Source of the DNA: Gillisia sp. CAL575
Lineage (GTDB): Bacteria; Bacteroidota; Bacteroidia; Flavobacteriales; Flavobacteriaceae
NCBI RefSeq assembly: GCF_000403785.1
Contig: NZ_APHJ01000021.1
Span: 372,001 to 436,000, forward strand
Direction: 5' to 3'
Length of the DNA stretch: 64,000 nucleotides
This document shows, one piece after another, positions 52,691 to 62,157 of the stretch. How positions within the stretch are numbered: the stretch's first letter is position 1; each line of letters begins with the position of its first letter. Under the pieces are notes generated by a model, which saw nothing but the letters and a program-made list of their open reading frames with translations, did not search any database and was not told the origin of the DNA. The position numbers and the translations under genes were made by a program.

Positions 52691-54986
52691 TATTAAAGCA
52701 GTTTTCATCTGCCTGATTTCGATTTTTGGGTGCAATATACAAGCACAAACTTCTTCAGAAAATGATCATGAAATTGAAAAGAAAATCGATTCAATTTTAA
52801 AATTGATGACTTTGGAGGAAAAAATAGGACAAATGACTATGTACAATGGTAGTTGGGATCTCACGGGACCACCGGGTACCGTTAACGCTAAAGATAAGTT
52901 TGAAAAATTAAAAAATGGAAAGATTGGAGCTATGCTTAATGTGACTTCAGCAGAGGCTACTCGAGAAGCTCAAAAAGCGGTGATGGAGCATACCCGTTTA
53001 AAGATTCCACTTGTTTTTGGATATGACGTGATTCACGGTTATAAAACAATTTTCCCTATCCCGTTGGGTGAGAGTGCCAGTTGGGACTTGGAACTCATGG
53101 AAAAATCTGCATCCATTGCTGCAAAAGAAGCTTCTGCGGCAGGGATTCATTGGACATTTGCTCCTATGATAGACGTGTCCCGAGATGCCCGTTGGGGAAG
53201 AGTTATGGAAGGAGCCGGGGAAGATCCTTATTTCAATAGTGTAGTAGGAGTTGCGCGAATAAAAGGTTTTCAGGGAGACGATCTAACAGCTACCCACACG
53301 ATCGCTGCTTGTGCAAAGCATTTTGCCGGTTATGGTTTTGCGGAAGCTGGTAAAGATTATAACAGCGTAGATGTAGGAGTTTATGAATTACATAACAGTA
53401 TTCTACCACCGTTTAAAGCTGCAGCCGAAGCGAATGTGGCTACTTTTATGAACGCTTTTAATGAAATCGACGGAATTCCTGCAACCGCCCATAAATACCT
53501 GCAAAGAGATGTTTTAAAAGATGGTTGGAATTGGGAAGGTTTGATGGTATCTGATTGGGGTTCTATTGGAGAAATGATCGCGCACGGTTATGCTCGTGAT
53601 AAGACACATGCAGGGGAATTAGCAATAAAAGGAGGAAGTGATATGGATATGGAATCCAGCGCTTATGAAATTGGGCTAAAAAACCTGGTTGAAGAAAATA
53701 AAGTTTCCATAGATCTTGTTGATGATGCTGTGAAAAGAGTGCTACGACTAAAGATGAAATTGGGTTTATTTAAAGATCCTTATAAATATTCTAATCTAGA
53801 TCGGGAAGCATCTGATATCTATACAGAAGCACATCAAGAAATTGCCCGTGAAGCTGGCAGAAAATCTATAGTATTGTTAAAAAATGATACACTTCCAACG
53901 AAAAGCTCCCCATTATTACCTTTAAGAACAAATCAAAAAATTGCGGTTATTGGTGATCTGGCGGATGATAAAGATACGCCACTTGGTAACTGGCGAGCCA
54001 AGGCTGAAAGAAAATCTGCTGTTTCATTATTGGAAGGAATCAAAAATGCCATCCCTCCTGAGAACATAACGTTTGCCAGAGGTCCGGAGTTTGTGACAGA
54101 TGTTCTAGAAGAGGGAAAAAGACAATTTTTATGGCCCTTAAAATTTAATGAAAACGATACTACTGGAACTGCCAATGCTCTAAACGTTGCCAAAAATGCA
54201 GATGTAGTTATCGTCGCAATGGGAGAAAATGCATATCAGACAGGGGAAGGAAGAAGCCAGGTTGATATTCAGATCAATAAGCTTCAGAAAGATTTTCTGA
54301 AGAAAGTTCGTAAAGCGAATCCTAATACCGTACTAGTGTTGATGAATGGTAGACCTTTGGATCTTAGCTGGGAATCAGAAAATATTTCTGCTATTCTGGA
54401 AACATGGCATCTGGGGTCTCAAGCTGGAAATTCCATTGCAGATGTTCTTTTTGGGAAATACAATCCTTCTGGGAAGCTACCTGTTTCTTTTCCAAGAAGT
54501 GTTGGCCAAGAACCTTTATTTTATAATCAGAAAAACACCGGAAGGCCTAATAGTCAAAATACTGTAACATTTTCAGGCTATACAGATTCTGAGAAAACAG
54601 CCTTATATCCATTTGGATTTGGCTTAAGTTACACCACTTTTAAATACGATAAGCTTAAGCTAAGTGATACTACCATGACCAAGAATGGTAAAATTCTTGC
54701 ATCCATAGAAGTTACCAATACGGGAAATAAAGATGGAGAGGAAATTGTTCAACTTTATATAAGAGATCTTATTGGTAGTCTTACCAGGCCTGTAAGAGAA
54801 CTTAAAGGATTTAAAAAGTTAATGATTAAAAAAGGAGAGACAAAAACCGTTTCTTTTGAGATCACTAAAGATCAGCTTGAATTTTATACTGTAGATAAGA
54901 TCTGGGATGTGGAACCTGGAAATTTCCGATTAGGTATTGGGGGAGATTCCCAAATTAAATTAGGTGCTATCTTTAAAGTCCAGTAA
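52683..54986 (+). CDS. GH3 beta-glucosidase, BglX-like, periplasmic
   Basis: 767 residues with a signal peptide (MNNIKAVFICLISIFGCNIQAQ). GH3 N-terminal barrel: TLEEKIGQMTMYN, VIHGYKTIFPIPLGESASWD, SRDARWGRVMEGAGEDP and the nucleophile segment GLMVSDWGSIGEMI with Asp in SDW. The C-terminal alpha/beta sandwich (IAVIGDLADDKDTPLGNWR, IVAMGENAYQTGEGRSQVD with the acid/base Glu) and a fibronectin-III-like domain (NTGNKDGEEIVQLYIRD) complete the BglX form. It trims oligo-beta-glucosides entering the periplasm to glucose. Confidence 0.94.
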   Translation: MNNIKAVFICLISIFGCNIQAQTSSENDHEIEKKIDSILKLMTLEEKIGQMTMYNGSWDLTGPPGTVNAKDKFEKLKNGKIGAMLNVTSAEATREAQKAVMEHTRLKIPLVFGYDVIHGYKTIFPIPLGESASWDLELMEKSASIAAKEASAAGIHWTFAPMIDVSRDARWGRVMEGAGEDPYFNSVVGVARIKGFQGDDLTATHTIAACAKHFAGYGFAEAGKDYNSVDVGVYELHNSILPPFKAAAEANVATFMNAFNEIDGIPATAHKYLQRDVLKDGWNWEGLMVSDWGSIGEMIAHGYARDKTHAGELAIKGGSDMDMESSAYEIGLKNLVEENKVSIDLVDDAVKRVLRLKMKLGLFKDPYKYSNLDREASDIYTEAHQEIAREAGRKSIVLLKNDTLPTKSSPLLPLRTNQKIAVIGDLADDKDTPLGNWRAKAERKSAVSLLEGIKNAIPPENITFARGPEFVTDVLEEGKRQFLWPLKFNENDTTGTANALNVAKNADVVIVAMGENAYQTGEGRSQVDIQINKLQKDFLKKVRKANPNTVLVLMNGRPLDLSWESENISAILETWHLGSQAGNSIADVLFGKYNPSGKLPVSFPRSVGQEPLFYNQKNTGRPNSQNTVTFSGYTDSEKTALYPFGFGLSYTTFKYDKLKLSDTTMTKNGKILASIEVTNTGNKDGEEIVQLYIRDLIGSLTRPVRELKGFKKLMIKKGETKTVSFEITKDQLEFYTVDKIWDVEPGNFRLGIGGDSQIKLGAIFKVQ

Positions 54987-54993
54987 GTAATTT

Positions 54994-56556
54994 CTATTTA
55001 TCTATAAAGTATTCCGAATTATCTATATGAAATAACATGGTATGTGCAGTTGCATCCAAACCATATTTGTTTGAAGCCCGAACAGTAATTGTATAAATTC
55101 CCGGTTCCAGATTTTCTGGGATTGGGAATTTCCATAAATGTTCACTTTGTTTTGGTTTTCCAAGCTTCACACTATTCTCAGTAGGTGTGATTTCCATTAT
55201 TTGAAGCTTATTTAATCTTAAAAAATAGGGGTCAAGATCTTCAGAATATATCATGTCTTGCCATTCCCCCTCACCTATTTTCACTTGTACTTCGGTGTCT
55301 TTATTACCAGCGTAAACATTGGCGATAATATCCTTGCTGTCAATTTCTATAAGTTCCCTTTCAAAATCGAAAGGCGTCCAGATATGCATTTGGCGGTTGT
55401 CCGGTTCAGAAACCTCATATTCATAAGTCTTTTTATTGTTCTCTAAACTCATCACCCAAAAACCTTTTGGGGTTCCATCTGCCATCATCGCCTGGGGAAC
55501 ACCAAACATATCCTTCTCTCCATGCCACCACGATCCGCAAACTGCACCTGCCACTAACTCTTCCACTGCCCCGTTCGAGATCCAACCGTCTTCTTTACTT
55601 ATAGTTTCAAAAAATTGAGTGTGGGTATGCCCCGCGTATGCAGATACATTAGGATGATCTTTAAATAATAGGGAAAATTCTTTAAGGTTGATTAGCTCTT
55701 CTAACGGAATATGCATTAATAAATGGACAGAATTTTCTGAAGGTATAGTTTTTAAAAATCCCTTTACAAATTCCATCTGGTCTTCATCAATTAAGGCATC
55801 ATAGCGGTAATAAGGTTTTGGAAACACATTGTTGAGTGTAATGAAACTTTGATTTCCGTATGTAAAAGCATAATATGAGGGTCCAAAATTAGATTCATAA
55901 GTCTCATCACGATGCTCTAATTCCTTCGCATCATAATTCCTATCATGATTTCCATATACATAATAAACTGGTGCTCCAACTTTACCCAGTATTCTCTTGA
56001 TTGGATCAAATAATCGAAGATTATCATATGTAATATCACCAAGGGGTACGATAAAATCGTAGTTCTCACCAAGCATTTTTTCTGAAACCACTTTACTCAA
56101 ATAATAGACTTCATCTATGGTTTTGGTCTGGGTATCCCCCAAAAGTGCAATTTTAAGGGTATCCTCACCTTCATTCTTATAAAGCGGAAAATTATAAGGC
56201 TTAGGAATTTCCTGAGGTTTTACGCCTGGAAATTTAAAATCGGGTGAGCCGTTTGGCTTATTAAACGTGTAGTTTAATGGTACATTGTCTTCGGAAAGTT
56301 TTGAAATATAACCTGAAGGTTTAATTAAAAATATCGTTTCATCGTTATCAACTTTTATAACATATTTACCTTTCTTATCCGTTTGAACTACATCTCGACC
56401 ATTAGAAATAGCAACATTAGGAATAGTAGGTTCTCCATTGTCAAATACTTCATTTTTATTTTCATCTAAGAAAACCTGACCTTTAACCATCCTGTTTTGA
56501 GAAAGAATAAAATTTGGAATGCATATAATAAAAAATAAAGCTAAAATGATTTTCAT
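54994..56556 (-). CDS. Secreted calcineurin-like metallophosphoesterase with C-terminal domain
   Basis: 520 residues with a signal peptide (MKIILALFFIICIPNFILSQ). N-terminal SdrB/Ca-binding-like beta domain (KGQVFLDENKNEVFDNGEP, about 24-42), then metallophosphatase motifs LLGDTQTK, PLGDITYDN, YGNHDRNYDA, LMHIPLEEL and YAGHTHTQFF, where the first motif is DTQ rather than DxH. A C-terminal metallophosphatase-C domain follows. Predicted periplasmic phosphomonoesterase or phosphodiesterase. It faces the GH3 gene tail to tail with seven bases between, so it belongs to the locus neighbourhood but has its own promoter. Confidence 0.88.
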   Translation of the reverse strand: MKIILALFFIICIPNFILSQNRMVKGQVFLDENKNEVFDNGEPTIPNVAISNGRDVVQTDKKGKYVIKVDNDETIFLIKPSGYISKLSEDNVPLNYTFNKPNGSPDFKFPGVKPQEIPKPYNFPLYKNEGEDTLKIALLGDTQTKTIDEVYYLSKVVSEKMLGENYDFIVPLGDITYDNLRLFDPIKRILGKVGAPVYYVYGNHDRNYDAKELEHRDETYESNFGPSYYAFTYGNQSFITLNNVFPKPYYRYDALIDEDQMEFVKGFLKTIPSENSVHLLMHIPLEELINLKEFSLLFKDHPNVSAYAGHTHTQFFETISKEDGWISNGAVEELVAGAVCGSWWHGEKDMFGVPQAMMADGTPKGFWVMSLENNKKTYEYEVSEPDNRQMHIWTPFDFERELIEIDSKDIIANVYAGNKDTEVQVKIGEGEWQDMIYSEDLDPYFLRLNKLQIMEITPTENSVKLGKPKQSEHLWKFPIPENLEPGIYTITVRASNKYGLDATAHTMLFHIDNSEYFIDK

Positions 56557-56701
56557 ACTTAAAAATGTTTCTAATTTATTAAGATTTCATCCTAATTTGG
56601 AGATAATATACAATTTAAAGATACCCGATTTATATTTAAAATCACTCCGAATAAAACGTCTTTCTTTGGTGTCAAATTAGTTTCAAATAAAACCGAAAAA
56701 A

Positions 56702-56738
56702 CAAAAAACCCCGAAAATCTTTTGATTTTCAGGGTTTG
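56702..56738 (-). terminator. Terminator after tRNA-Leu
   Basis: AACCCCGAAAATC (56707-56719) pairs with GATTTTCAGGGTT (56724-56736) around TTTT, with one mismatch; on the minus strand it ends in a T-rich run, just after the tRNA 3' end. Confidence 0.8.
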
Positions 56739-56741
56739 TAG

Positions 56742-56823
56742 TACTCGAGGCGGGACTTGAACCCGCACATCCGAAAATACTGGATTTTGAATCCAGCGCG
56801 TCTACCAATTCCGCCACTCGAGC
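56742..56823 (-). tRNA. tRNA-Leu (anticodon CAA)
   Basis: 82 bases (CCA not encoded). Acceptor stem GCTCGAG with CTCGAGT (terminal G-T pair), discriminator A, D-arm beginning TGGCGGAATTGGTAGACG, anticodon stem-loop CTGGA-TTCAAAA-TCCAG giving CAA (reads UUG), a long variable arm as in class II leucine tRNAs, and T-arm GCGGGTTCAAGTCCCGC. A terminator hairpin follows directly. Confidence 0.95.
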
Positions 56824-57484
56824 TAGTGGTCGGCAAAATTATAAAAAAATAATCATCTGCAACATAAAATCAAACATTTTAATTCTTAAAATCTGAAAGA
56901 TTTTACTTTATGTCAAATAAGAGGGAAATCCCCCATATGCTTATTAAAAATTTTCATCCAACTTTACTACTGTTAACACTACAATACCTTACAAAATTTC
57001 TCAATTTGCCCTACGTAATAAATTTCAATCTATGAGAGATGATAGTTTAATCCGTCTTGCTAAATTTTTGTTTTTGATTAGTAGCATAGCTCTAGTAGTA
57101 TTTATAATGACAAAAGTGGCTAGTTAAAAAACCATGATTTTAAGGTTTAAAGATTTAATTTTGAATTCTCCCTTATCAAAAAAATATCTTTTAGAATATT
57201 AACTAATTGCTAAATATTGACTTCCACCCTCCAACAAAGGGCATAGTAGCCTCTCTTTGAATTCTGTAACGAATAGGAGAATATCTTATATGTTCTATAA
57301 GACCGGATAATCCTTTTTAGAAAAATTTAATTAAAATATAGCGCCATTCCATTAGGAATTTAGACTTCCCTACAAGTATAACTTCTTTCTTGGTTTGGCG
57401 CTTAATTAATATTTTCAAATCTAAAGTTATCCAAATTTAAAAAGTTCAGGTTAATTCTATTACGGATTTCCGTAAATTCAATTA
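56824..57484. other. 660-base region with no established gene
   Basis: AT-rich gap between tRNA-Leu and the GNAT gene. The only coding candidate is the 31-codon frame at 57032-57127. No hairpin with T-run, repeat family member or further tRNA is evident. Confidence 0.5.
57032..57127 (+). CDS. Possible 31-residue single-pass membrane peptide
   Basis: ATG 57032 to TAA 57127 gives MRDDSLIRLAKFLFLISSIA and then LVVFIMTKVAS. A charged N terminus, a 19-residue hydrophobic helix (FLFLISSIALVVFIMTKV) and a short tail fit a small inner-membrane peptide. It would be missed by length filters. No strong ribosome site is visible. Supported only by the clean membrane-helix pattern. Confidence 0.35.
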   Translation: MRDDSLIRLAKFLFLISSIALVVFIMTKVAS

Positions 57485-57952
57485 ATGATACTAACTCGAA
57501 CCACCTCATTAGATTCAAAGGAAAAACAAGTTGTTTTCGAACTTTGGAATCGCGAATATCCTAAAAGCTTGAACTACAATAAAATGAAGGAATTTGATGA
57601 TTACCTCGCAGGATTGGAAGATCAAAACCATGTTTTAGTTAAAGACGATCAGAACAAAATTTTGGGTTGGTATATCACTTTTAAAAGAGAAAATGAAGTT
57701 TGGTTTGCAATGATCCTTGATACTAGCATTCATGGAAAAGGAATAGGAACCAGTTTAATTAAAAAGGCTAAAAAAAGAAATAAAACCCTTAATGCTTGGG
57801 TGATAGATCGTGCTAAATATGTTAAAAATGATGATACTATCTACAAATCTCCCTTAGAATTTTATTTAAAGAACGATTTTAAATTATTGAAAGAATCTAG
57901 ACTTGAATTACCAAAGATCTCTGCTGTTAAAATAAGTTGGATGGCAGATTAA
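57485..57952 (+). CDS. GNAT family N-acetyltransferase
   Basis: 155-residue GNAT protein. The acetyl-CoA loop is IHGKGIGTSLIKKAKKR (about 80-96) preceded by VWFAMILDTS. WVIDRAKYV and SPLEFYLKNDFKLL complete the fold. It is not related closely to the two paralogues at 443 and 1001. The substrate is unknown. Monocistronic between tRNA-Leu and the PD40 gene. Confidence 0.85.
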   Translation: MILTRTTSLDSKEKQVVFELWNREYPKSLNYNKMKEFDDYLAGLEDQNHVLVKDDQNKILGWYITFKRENEVWFAMILDTSIHGKGIGTSLIKKAKKRNKTLNAWVIDRAKYVKNDDTIYKSPLEFYLKNDFKLLKESRLELPKISAVKISWMAD

Positions 57953-58014
57953 TAATTGCGCATTTCATTTTAAAAGTTATACTATGAAGGCAAATCGAAT
58001 TGAAACCTCTCTAT

Positions 58015-58022
58015 TATCTTTA
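58015..58022 (+). promoter_or_regulatory. Putative -7 promoter box of the PD40 gene
   Basis: TATCTTTA (one mismatch to TAnnTTTG), 26 bases before ATG 58049. Confidence 0.3.
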
Positions 58023-58048
58023 AAAGAATTATAAATCAAAAAACTTAT

Positions 58049-58993
58049 ATGCCTCTTAAATTACTCTTATTTGTCTCTTACCTATCATTTGCTTTTTCAG
58101 CTTCGGCACAACAAGCGAATTTCGTTGAACCCGCTTTCCCAAAATTATTATCTGAATACCAAAACATTCGTGATTTAAGTATAAATCAAAAAGGAACTAC
58201 TATATATTTCACCATTCAAAGTCAGTTAAACGAAGTTTCTATCATTGTTGAAGCTATGAAGTATGAAAATTCATGGAATGTGCAACAGTTAATAACGCCT
58301 TCTGGAAAACACAAAGATCTGGAGCCATTTTTAGCTCCAGATGAATTAAGATTATATTTTGCTTCTAACCGCCCACTTTTAGATTCTTCAGAAATAAAAG
58401 AAGATTTTGATATTTGGTATTTAGAGCGTAAACATATTGATGATAAGTGGTCAGATCCTATTAATATTGGGGCTACAATAAATTCTGAATTCAATGAATT
58501 TTATCCTTCTGTTTCGGCCAATGGAAATTTATATTTTACCAGCGATAAATCGGGTAGTAAAGGAAAAGATGATATTTACAAGAGTGAGTGGAATTCCAAT
58601 TCTTATCAAACCCCTGTATCCTTAAGCGATTCCATAAATACGGATGGGTATGAATTTAATGCCTATATCTCTCCAAATGAAGACTTTTTAATCTGTAGCG
58701 GATATAATCGCGAGGATGGATATGGAAGCGGGGATTTATATTTAAGTACTAAGTTGAAAAATGGGGATTGGAGCCAATCCAGAAATATGGGAGAAAGTAT
58801 CAATTCAGATAAAATGGATTATTGTCCGTTCATAGATTTTAAAACTAGCAGCCTGTATTTTACAAGTAAGAGAAGTGAGATAAAACCTGAAGATTTCAAC
58901 TCCTTAGAAGAATTTAAAACCTTGCTTAATACCTATAAAAATGGTGAAAGTAAAATATATAAAGTTCCATTTAATCTAAAGCAATTCCTGTAA
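58049..58993 (+). CDS. PD40 (WD40-like) beta-propeller protein, exported
   Basis: 314 residues with a signal peptide (MPLKLLLFVSYLSFAFSASA). PD40/TolB-like blades: EPFLAPDELRLYFASNRPLL, SDPINIGATINSEFNEFYPSV, NLYFTSDKSGSKGKDDIYKS and GYGSGDLYLSTKLKNGDWSQ. The SxxGxxLYFTS repeats are those of OmpA-associated PD40 proteins in Bacteroidota, but no OmpA domain is present. Likely a periplasmic or surface binding scaffold; ligand unknown. Confidence 0.85.
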   Translation: MPLKLLLFVSYLSFAFSASAQQANFVEPAFPKLLSEYQNIRDLSINQKGTTIYFTIQSQLNEVSIIVEAMKYENSWNVQQLITPSGKHKDLEPFLAPDELRLYFASNRPLLDSSEIKEDFDIWYLERKHIDDKWSDPINIGATINSEFNEFYPSVSANGNLYFTSDKSGSKGKDDIYKSEWNSNSYQTPVSLSDSINTDGYEFNAYISPNEDFLICSGYNREDGYGSGDLYLSTKLKNGDWSQSRNMGESINSDKMDYCPFIDFKTSSLYFTSKRSEIKPEDFNSLEEFKTLLNTYKNGESKIYKVPFNLKQFL

Positions 58994-59064
58994 TTGGATA
59001 AAAGGTATGTGAAAATTCTGTTTTATAGAGAGAATAATTCTATTCTAGAATCTATCAAATCATA

Positions 59065-59097
59065 TTTTTGTCGGCACTATAATAAATTGTAATTTCG
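59065..59097 (+). promoter_or_regulatory. Promoter of the HupE/UreJ gene
   Basis: TTTTTG (59065-59070) as -33 box, a 19-base spacer and TAATTTCG (59090-59097) as -7 box, one mismatch to TAnnTTTG. This spacing is the Bacteroidota norm; the ATG follows at 59118. Confidence 0.5.
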
Positions 59098-59117
59098 AGT
59101 CTTATCATCCCCACATT

Positions 59118-59708
59118 ATGTCTGAGTTTTGGTTATATTTTAGATTAGGTCTAGAACATGTTTTAGATTGGTTGGCCTACGATCATATTTTATTTATTGT
59201 TGTATTGGTTGCAGCCTACTCGTTTAGCAGCTGGAAACGAGTTCTATGGCTGGTAAGTATTTTTACTCTTGGACACACACTATCTCTATTTTTAGCTGTG
59301 TATGATGTGGTAAGAGTAACGGCCTCTTGGGTAGAATTACTAATAGCCCTAACAATACTCTTTACAGCATTCTACAACCTACTTTCTGCAAAGAAAAGAG
59401 AGCATCAAAGGAATATTAATGTATTATATTTTAGTACAGCTTTCTTCGGAATAATACACGGATTAGGCTTTTCGAGATATTTTAAAATGATCTTTCCCGA
59501 CTCTTCTAGTAAGTTTTTACCACTTTTAGAATTCGCGCTTGGTATTGAAGCCGCACAAATAATAGTAGTGCTTTCTGTCTTAATTCTGTCTTTTATTCTT
59601 CAAAATGTGTTTCGAGTAAACAGAAGAGATTGGATTTTAGTAATTTCAGCAATAGTAATTGGTATCTTATTACCTATTTTAAAAGATACAATTTTGGCCG
59701 TTTGGTAA
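59118..59708 (+). CDS. HupE/UreJ family membrane protein
   Basis: 196 residues, about six membrane helices. RLGLEHVLDWLAYDHILFIVVLV (about 10-32), LGHTLSLFLAVYDV and IIHGLGFSRYFKMIF are the His-rich segments typical of HupE/UreJ nickel or cobalt permeases. No hydrogenase or urease gene lies nearby, so in this organism it may serve as a metal uptake protein of another type. Inner membrane. Confidence 0.85.
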   Translation: MSEFWLYFRLGLEHVLDWLAYDHILFIVVLVAAYSFSSWKRVLWLVSIFTLGHTLSLFLAVYDVVRVTASWVELLIALTILFTAFYNLLSAKKREHQRNINVLYFSTAFFGIIHGLGFSRYFKMIFPDSSSKFLPLLEFALGIEAAQIIVVLSVLILSFILQNVFRVNRRDWILVISAIVIGILLPILKDTILAVW

Positions 59709-59811
59709 AAGTCAATGGCCTATAAATTATTTCAACCCGTGTCTTACAATATTCTAGTAGGCTATTTGTTTAATGCATACTCTACTATTGAGAAGGAATT
59801 TATTTAAAAAA

Positions 59812-60243
59812 ATGCAAAAAGAGAAGCAATTAAAATTTGACAAAGCCTATTTAAGAATAGCAAATGAATGGGGTAAACTGTCGCATTGTAAGCGTAAACA
59901 AGTTGGTGCACTTATTGTGAAAGATAGAATGATAATTTCCGACGGATATAATGGAACTCCTTCAGGTTTTGAGAATTATTGTGAAGATGATGAAGGATAT
60001 ACCAAATGGTACGTTTTACATGCTGAAGCTAACGCTATTCTAAAGGTTGCCTCTTCCACACAATCATGTAAAGGTGCAACTCTTTATATTACAATGTCTC
60101 CTTGCAAGGAATGTAGTAAGTTAATCCATCAAGCAGGTATTACCAGAATTGTTTACGAAATTGGATATAAAGACAACAGTGGATTAGAGTTTTTAGAAAA
60201 AGCTGGGATAGAATTAAATCAAGTAACAGAATTAGACCATTGA
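59812..60243 (+). CDS. Deoxycytidylate (dCMP) deaminase, ComEB-like
   Basis: 143 residues from ATG 59812 (MQKEKQLKFDKAYLRIANEWG); an upstream ATG at 59773 would add 13 poorly conserved residues. Zinc and catalytic residues are in HAEANAILKVASS (HAE) and SPCKECSKLIHQAG (PCxxC). CKRKQVGALIVKDRMIISDGYNGTPSGF is the substrate loop. It converts dCMP to dUMP for thymidylate synthesis. The TGA stop overlaps the TTG start of the S41 protease gene. Confidence 0.92.
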   Translation: MQKEKQLKFDKAYLRIANEWGKLSHCKRKQVGALIVKDRMIISDGYNGTPSGFENYCEDDEGYTKWYVLHAEANAILKVASSTQSCKGATLYITMSPCKECSKLIHQAGITRIVYEIGYKDNSGLEFLEKAGIELNQVTELDH

Positions 60244-61829
60244 AGAAGAAACACAAAATATATCTCCCTTTATTACTGGGTTTAGCTTGTGCCGCAGGAG
60301 TTCTGCTTGGCTCAAAGTTAGATTTTACACCAGACCAAAAAGGGCTTTTTTCTTCTAATGCCAAAAAAGAGAAACTAAATAGACTTATAGATTATATTGA
60401 CTACGAATATGTAGATGATGTAAATACAGATAGTATTGTAGATGTTACGGTAAATAGGATATTAGAAAATCTGGATCCACACTCTGTCTATATTCCCAAA
60501 AATGAATATGCAGGAGTAACAGAGAACATGCAAGGAGATTTTGTGGGGATTGGTGTAAGTTTTTATAGTGTACAGGATACTATTGTGGTAATTCAAGCAA
60601 TGAAGGGCGGACCTAGTGAGAAGTTAGGGATTAAAGGAGGAGATAGAATACTTTACGCCAATGATAAACAACTTTTTAACAAGCAAATAACCAACGACTC
60701 TATAATTGCGCAGTTAAAGGGAGTGGAGGATTCAAAGGTTACGCTAACTGTAATGCGCAAAGGCCTAAACAAATTGCTAAAATTTAATGTGAAGCGCGCT
60801 AAAGTTCCATTAAAAAGCGTTGATGCAGCCTATATGCTGAATGAAGATTTGGGCTATATAAAAGTGAATCGTTTTTCTGAAACTACTTATCAAGAATTCA
60901 AATCATCTCTCAATAAATTAAAAAAAGAAGGTGCTACTCAAATTGCTATAGATCTCAGGGATAACCCAGGAGGTTACCTCTCAGAAGCTATAAATATCGT
61001 AGATGAATTTTTGGAAGATGGTCAATTAATTTTATTCACTAAGAATAAGAAAGGAGATATCGAAGAAACTTTTTCTAATAAAAAAGGAGCCTTTGAGAAG
61101 AACAAACTTTTTGTGCTAATCAATGAAAACTCAGCATCTGCCAGTGAAATTGTTGCGGGTGCTTTTCAAGATAACGACCGAGGAACTATAATTGGAAGAC
61201 GCTCTTACGGCAAAGGCCTTGTGCAGAGAGAGATGGAGTTAGGAGATGGCAGTGCAGTGAGATTAACCATTGCAAGATATTACACCCCAACAGGAAGATC
61301 TATTCAAAAATCTTATGAATTGGGGAATGAAGCTTATTTTAACGATTATATCCTAAGATATAAAAATGGGGAAATGGCAACTGCAGATAGTATCCACGTA
61401 ACAGATTCTCTACGCTACGAAACACCTGGAGGCAAAATTGTATATGGTGGGGGCGGAATAATCCCTGATATCTTTGTAGGTAAGGACACCAATATGGAGA
61501 AGGAAAGTATCACTTATGTACTTAAAATGGGCCTTTTTAGCAGGTTTGTTTTTGAAGAATTAGAAAAAAATCGATCTTTTTACAATAGACTTACCTTAAA
61601 AGAGTTCCAGAAACGCGAAATAGTTACAGATAAAACTGCAGAGAACTTTCTAGCCTATATGAATAGTCAGAATGTCCCGATGAAAATAAATAACTATCAA
61701 GACCTCTTGAAAAAATATATCAAAGCAGTTATGGCAGAACAACTTTTTGGGACGAATGAATTTCAACGGATTATTAATGAAAATGACCGAATTATTAATA
61801 AAGTGATTGAATTATCTTTAACAAACTAG
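60240..61829 (+). CDS. S41 family C-terminal processing peptidase
   Basis: 529 residues with an uncleaved N-terminal anchor or signal (YLPLLLGLACAAGVLLG). A PDZ domain spans about 88-175 (FVGIGVSFYSVQDTIVVIQAM, KGGDRILYAN). The protease core holds YIKVNRFSETTYQEF, DLRDNPGGYLSEAINIVDEF, the nucleophile Ser in NENSASASEIVAGAFQDND and the general-base Lys in RRSYGKGLVQ. Periplasmic Ser/Lys protease trimming C termini of envelope proteins. TTG start is set by the overlap with the dCMP deaminase stop; no ATG is available near. Confidence 0.9.
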   Translation: MKKKHKIYLPLLLGLACAAGVLLGSKLDFTPDQKGLFSSNAKKEKLNRLIDYIDYEYVDDVNTDSIVDVTVNRILENLDPHSVYIPKNEYAGVTENMQGDFVGIGVSFYSVQDTIVVIQAMKGGPSEKLGIKGGDRILYANDKQLFNKQITNDSIIAQLKGVEDSKVTLTVMRKGLNKLLKFNVKRAKVPLKSVDAAYMLNEDLGYIKVNRFSETTYQEFKSSLNKLKKEGATQIAIDLRDNPGGYLSEAINIVDEFLEDGQLILFTKNKKGDIEETFSNKKGAFEKNKLFVLINENSASASEIVAGAFQDNDRGTIIGRRSYGKGLVQREMELGDGSAVRLTIARYYTPTGRSIQKSYELGNEAYFNDYILRYKNGEMATADSIHVTDSLRYETPGGKIVYGGGGIIPDIFVGKDTNMEKESITYVLKMGLFSRFVFEELEKNRSFYNRLTLKEFQKREIVTDKTAENFLAYMNSQNVPMKINNYQDLLKKYIKAVMAEQLFGTNEFQRIINENDRIINKVIELSLTN

Positions 61830-61836
61830 TATATTC

Positions 61837-62157
61837 GTGGACAGTTTGGATGCTTACAACGACTATACGGCCATTTTCCTTTTACTGTCTCCTTTGTTCT
61901 TTTACATTGTGGCAGTGAGCTTCCGCCTATTGGATAACAGTGCGCTACTATTCTTACAAAAAGAGATCTTGGTAGATTCATCAAATGTTTCTCTGGGAGC
62001 CATAAAAAGTCAAATAGATTCTTCTGCGGATTCCGATTTTAAATCCAAACTTAAAAGAGCTTTACTTTATAGAAAGCTTCATCGCGTGTTTATTATCTTA
62101 ATGATCGCTTCACTACCAGTTACAGTTGTTACTTATTTCACATTATTTTATACATAA
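61837..62157 (+). CDS. Small membrane protein with two transmembrane segments
   Basis: 106 residues from a GTG at 61837, 8 bases after the protease stop. Segments YTAIFLLLSPLFFYIVAVSF (about 10-29) and FIILMIASLPVTVVTYFTLF (about 85-104) flank a charged 50-residue cytosolic or periplasmic loop (SSNVSLGAIKSQIDSSADSD). I do not recognise the family. Position in the protease operon suggests a linked envelope role, but that is inference. Confidence 0.65.
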   Translation: MDSLDAYNDYTAIFLLLSPLFFYIVAVSFRLLDNSALLFLQKEILVDSSNVSLGAIKSQIDSSADSDFKSKLKRALLYRKLHRVFIILMIASLPVTVVTYFTLFYT

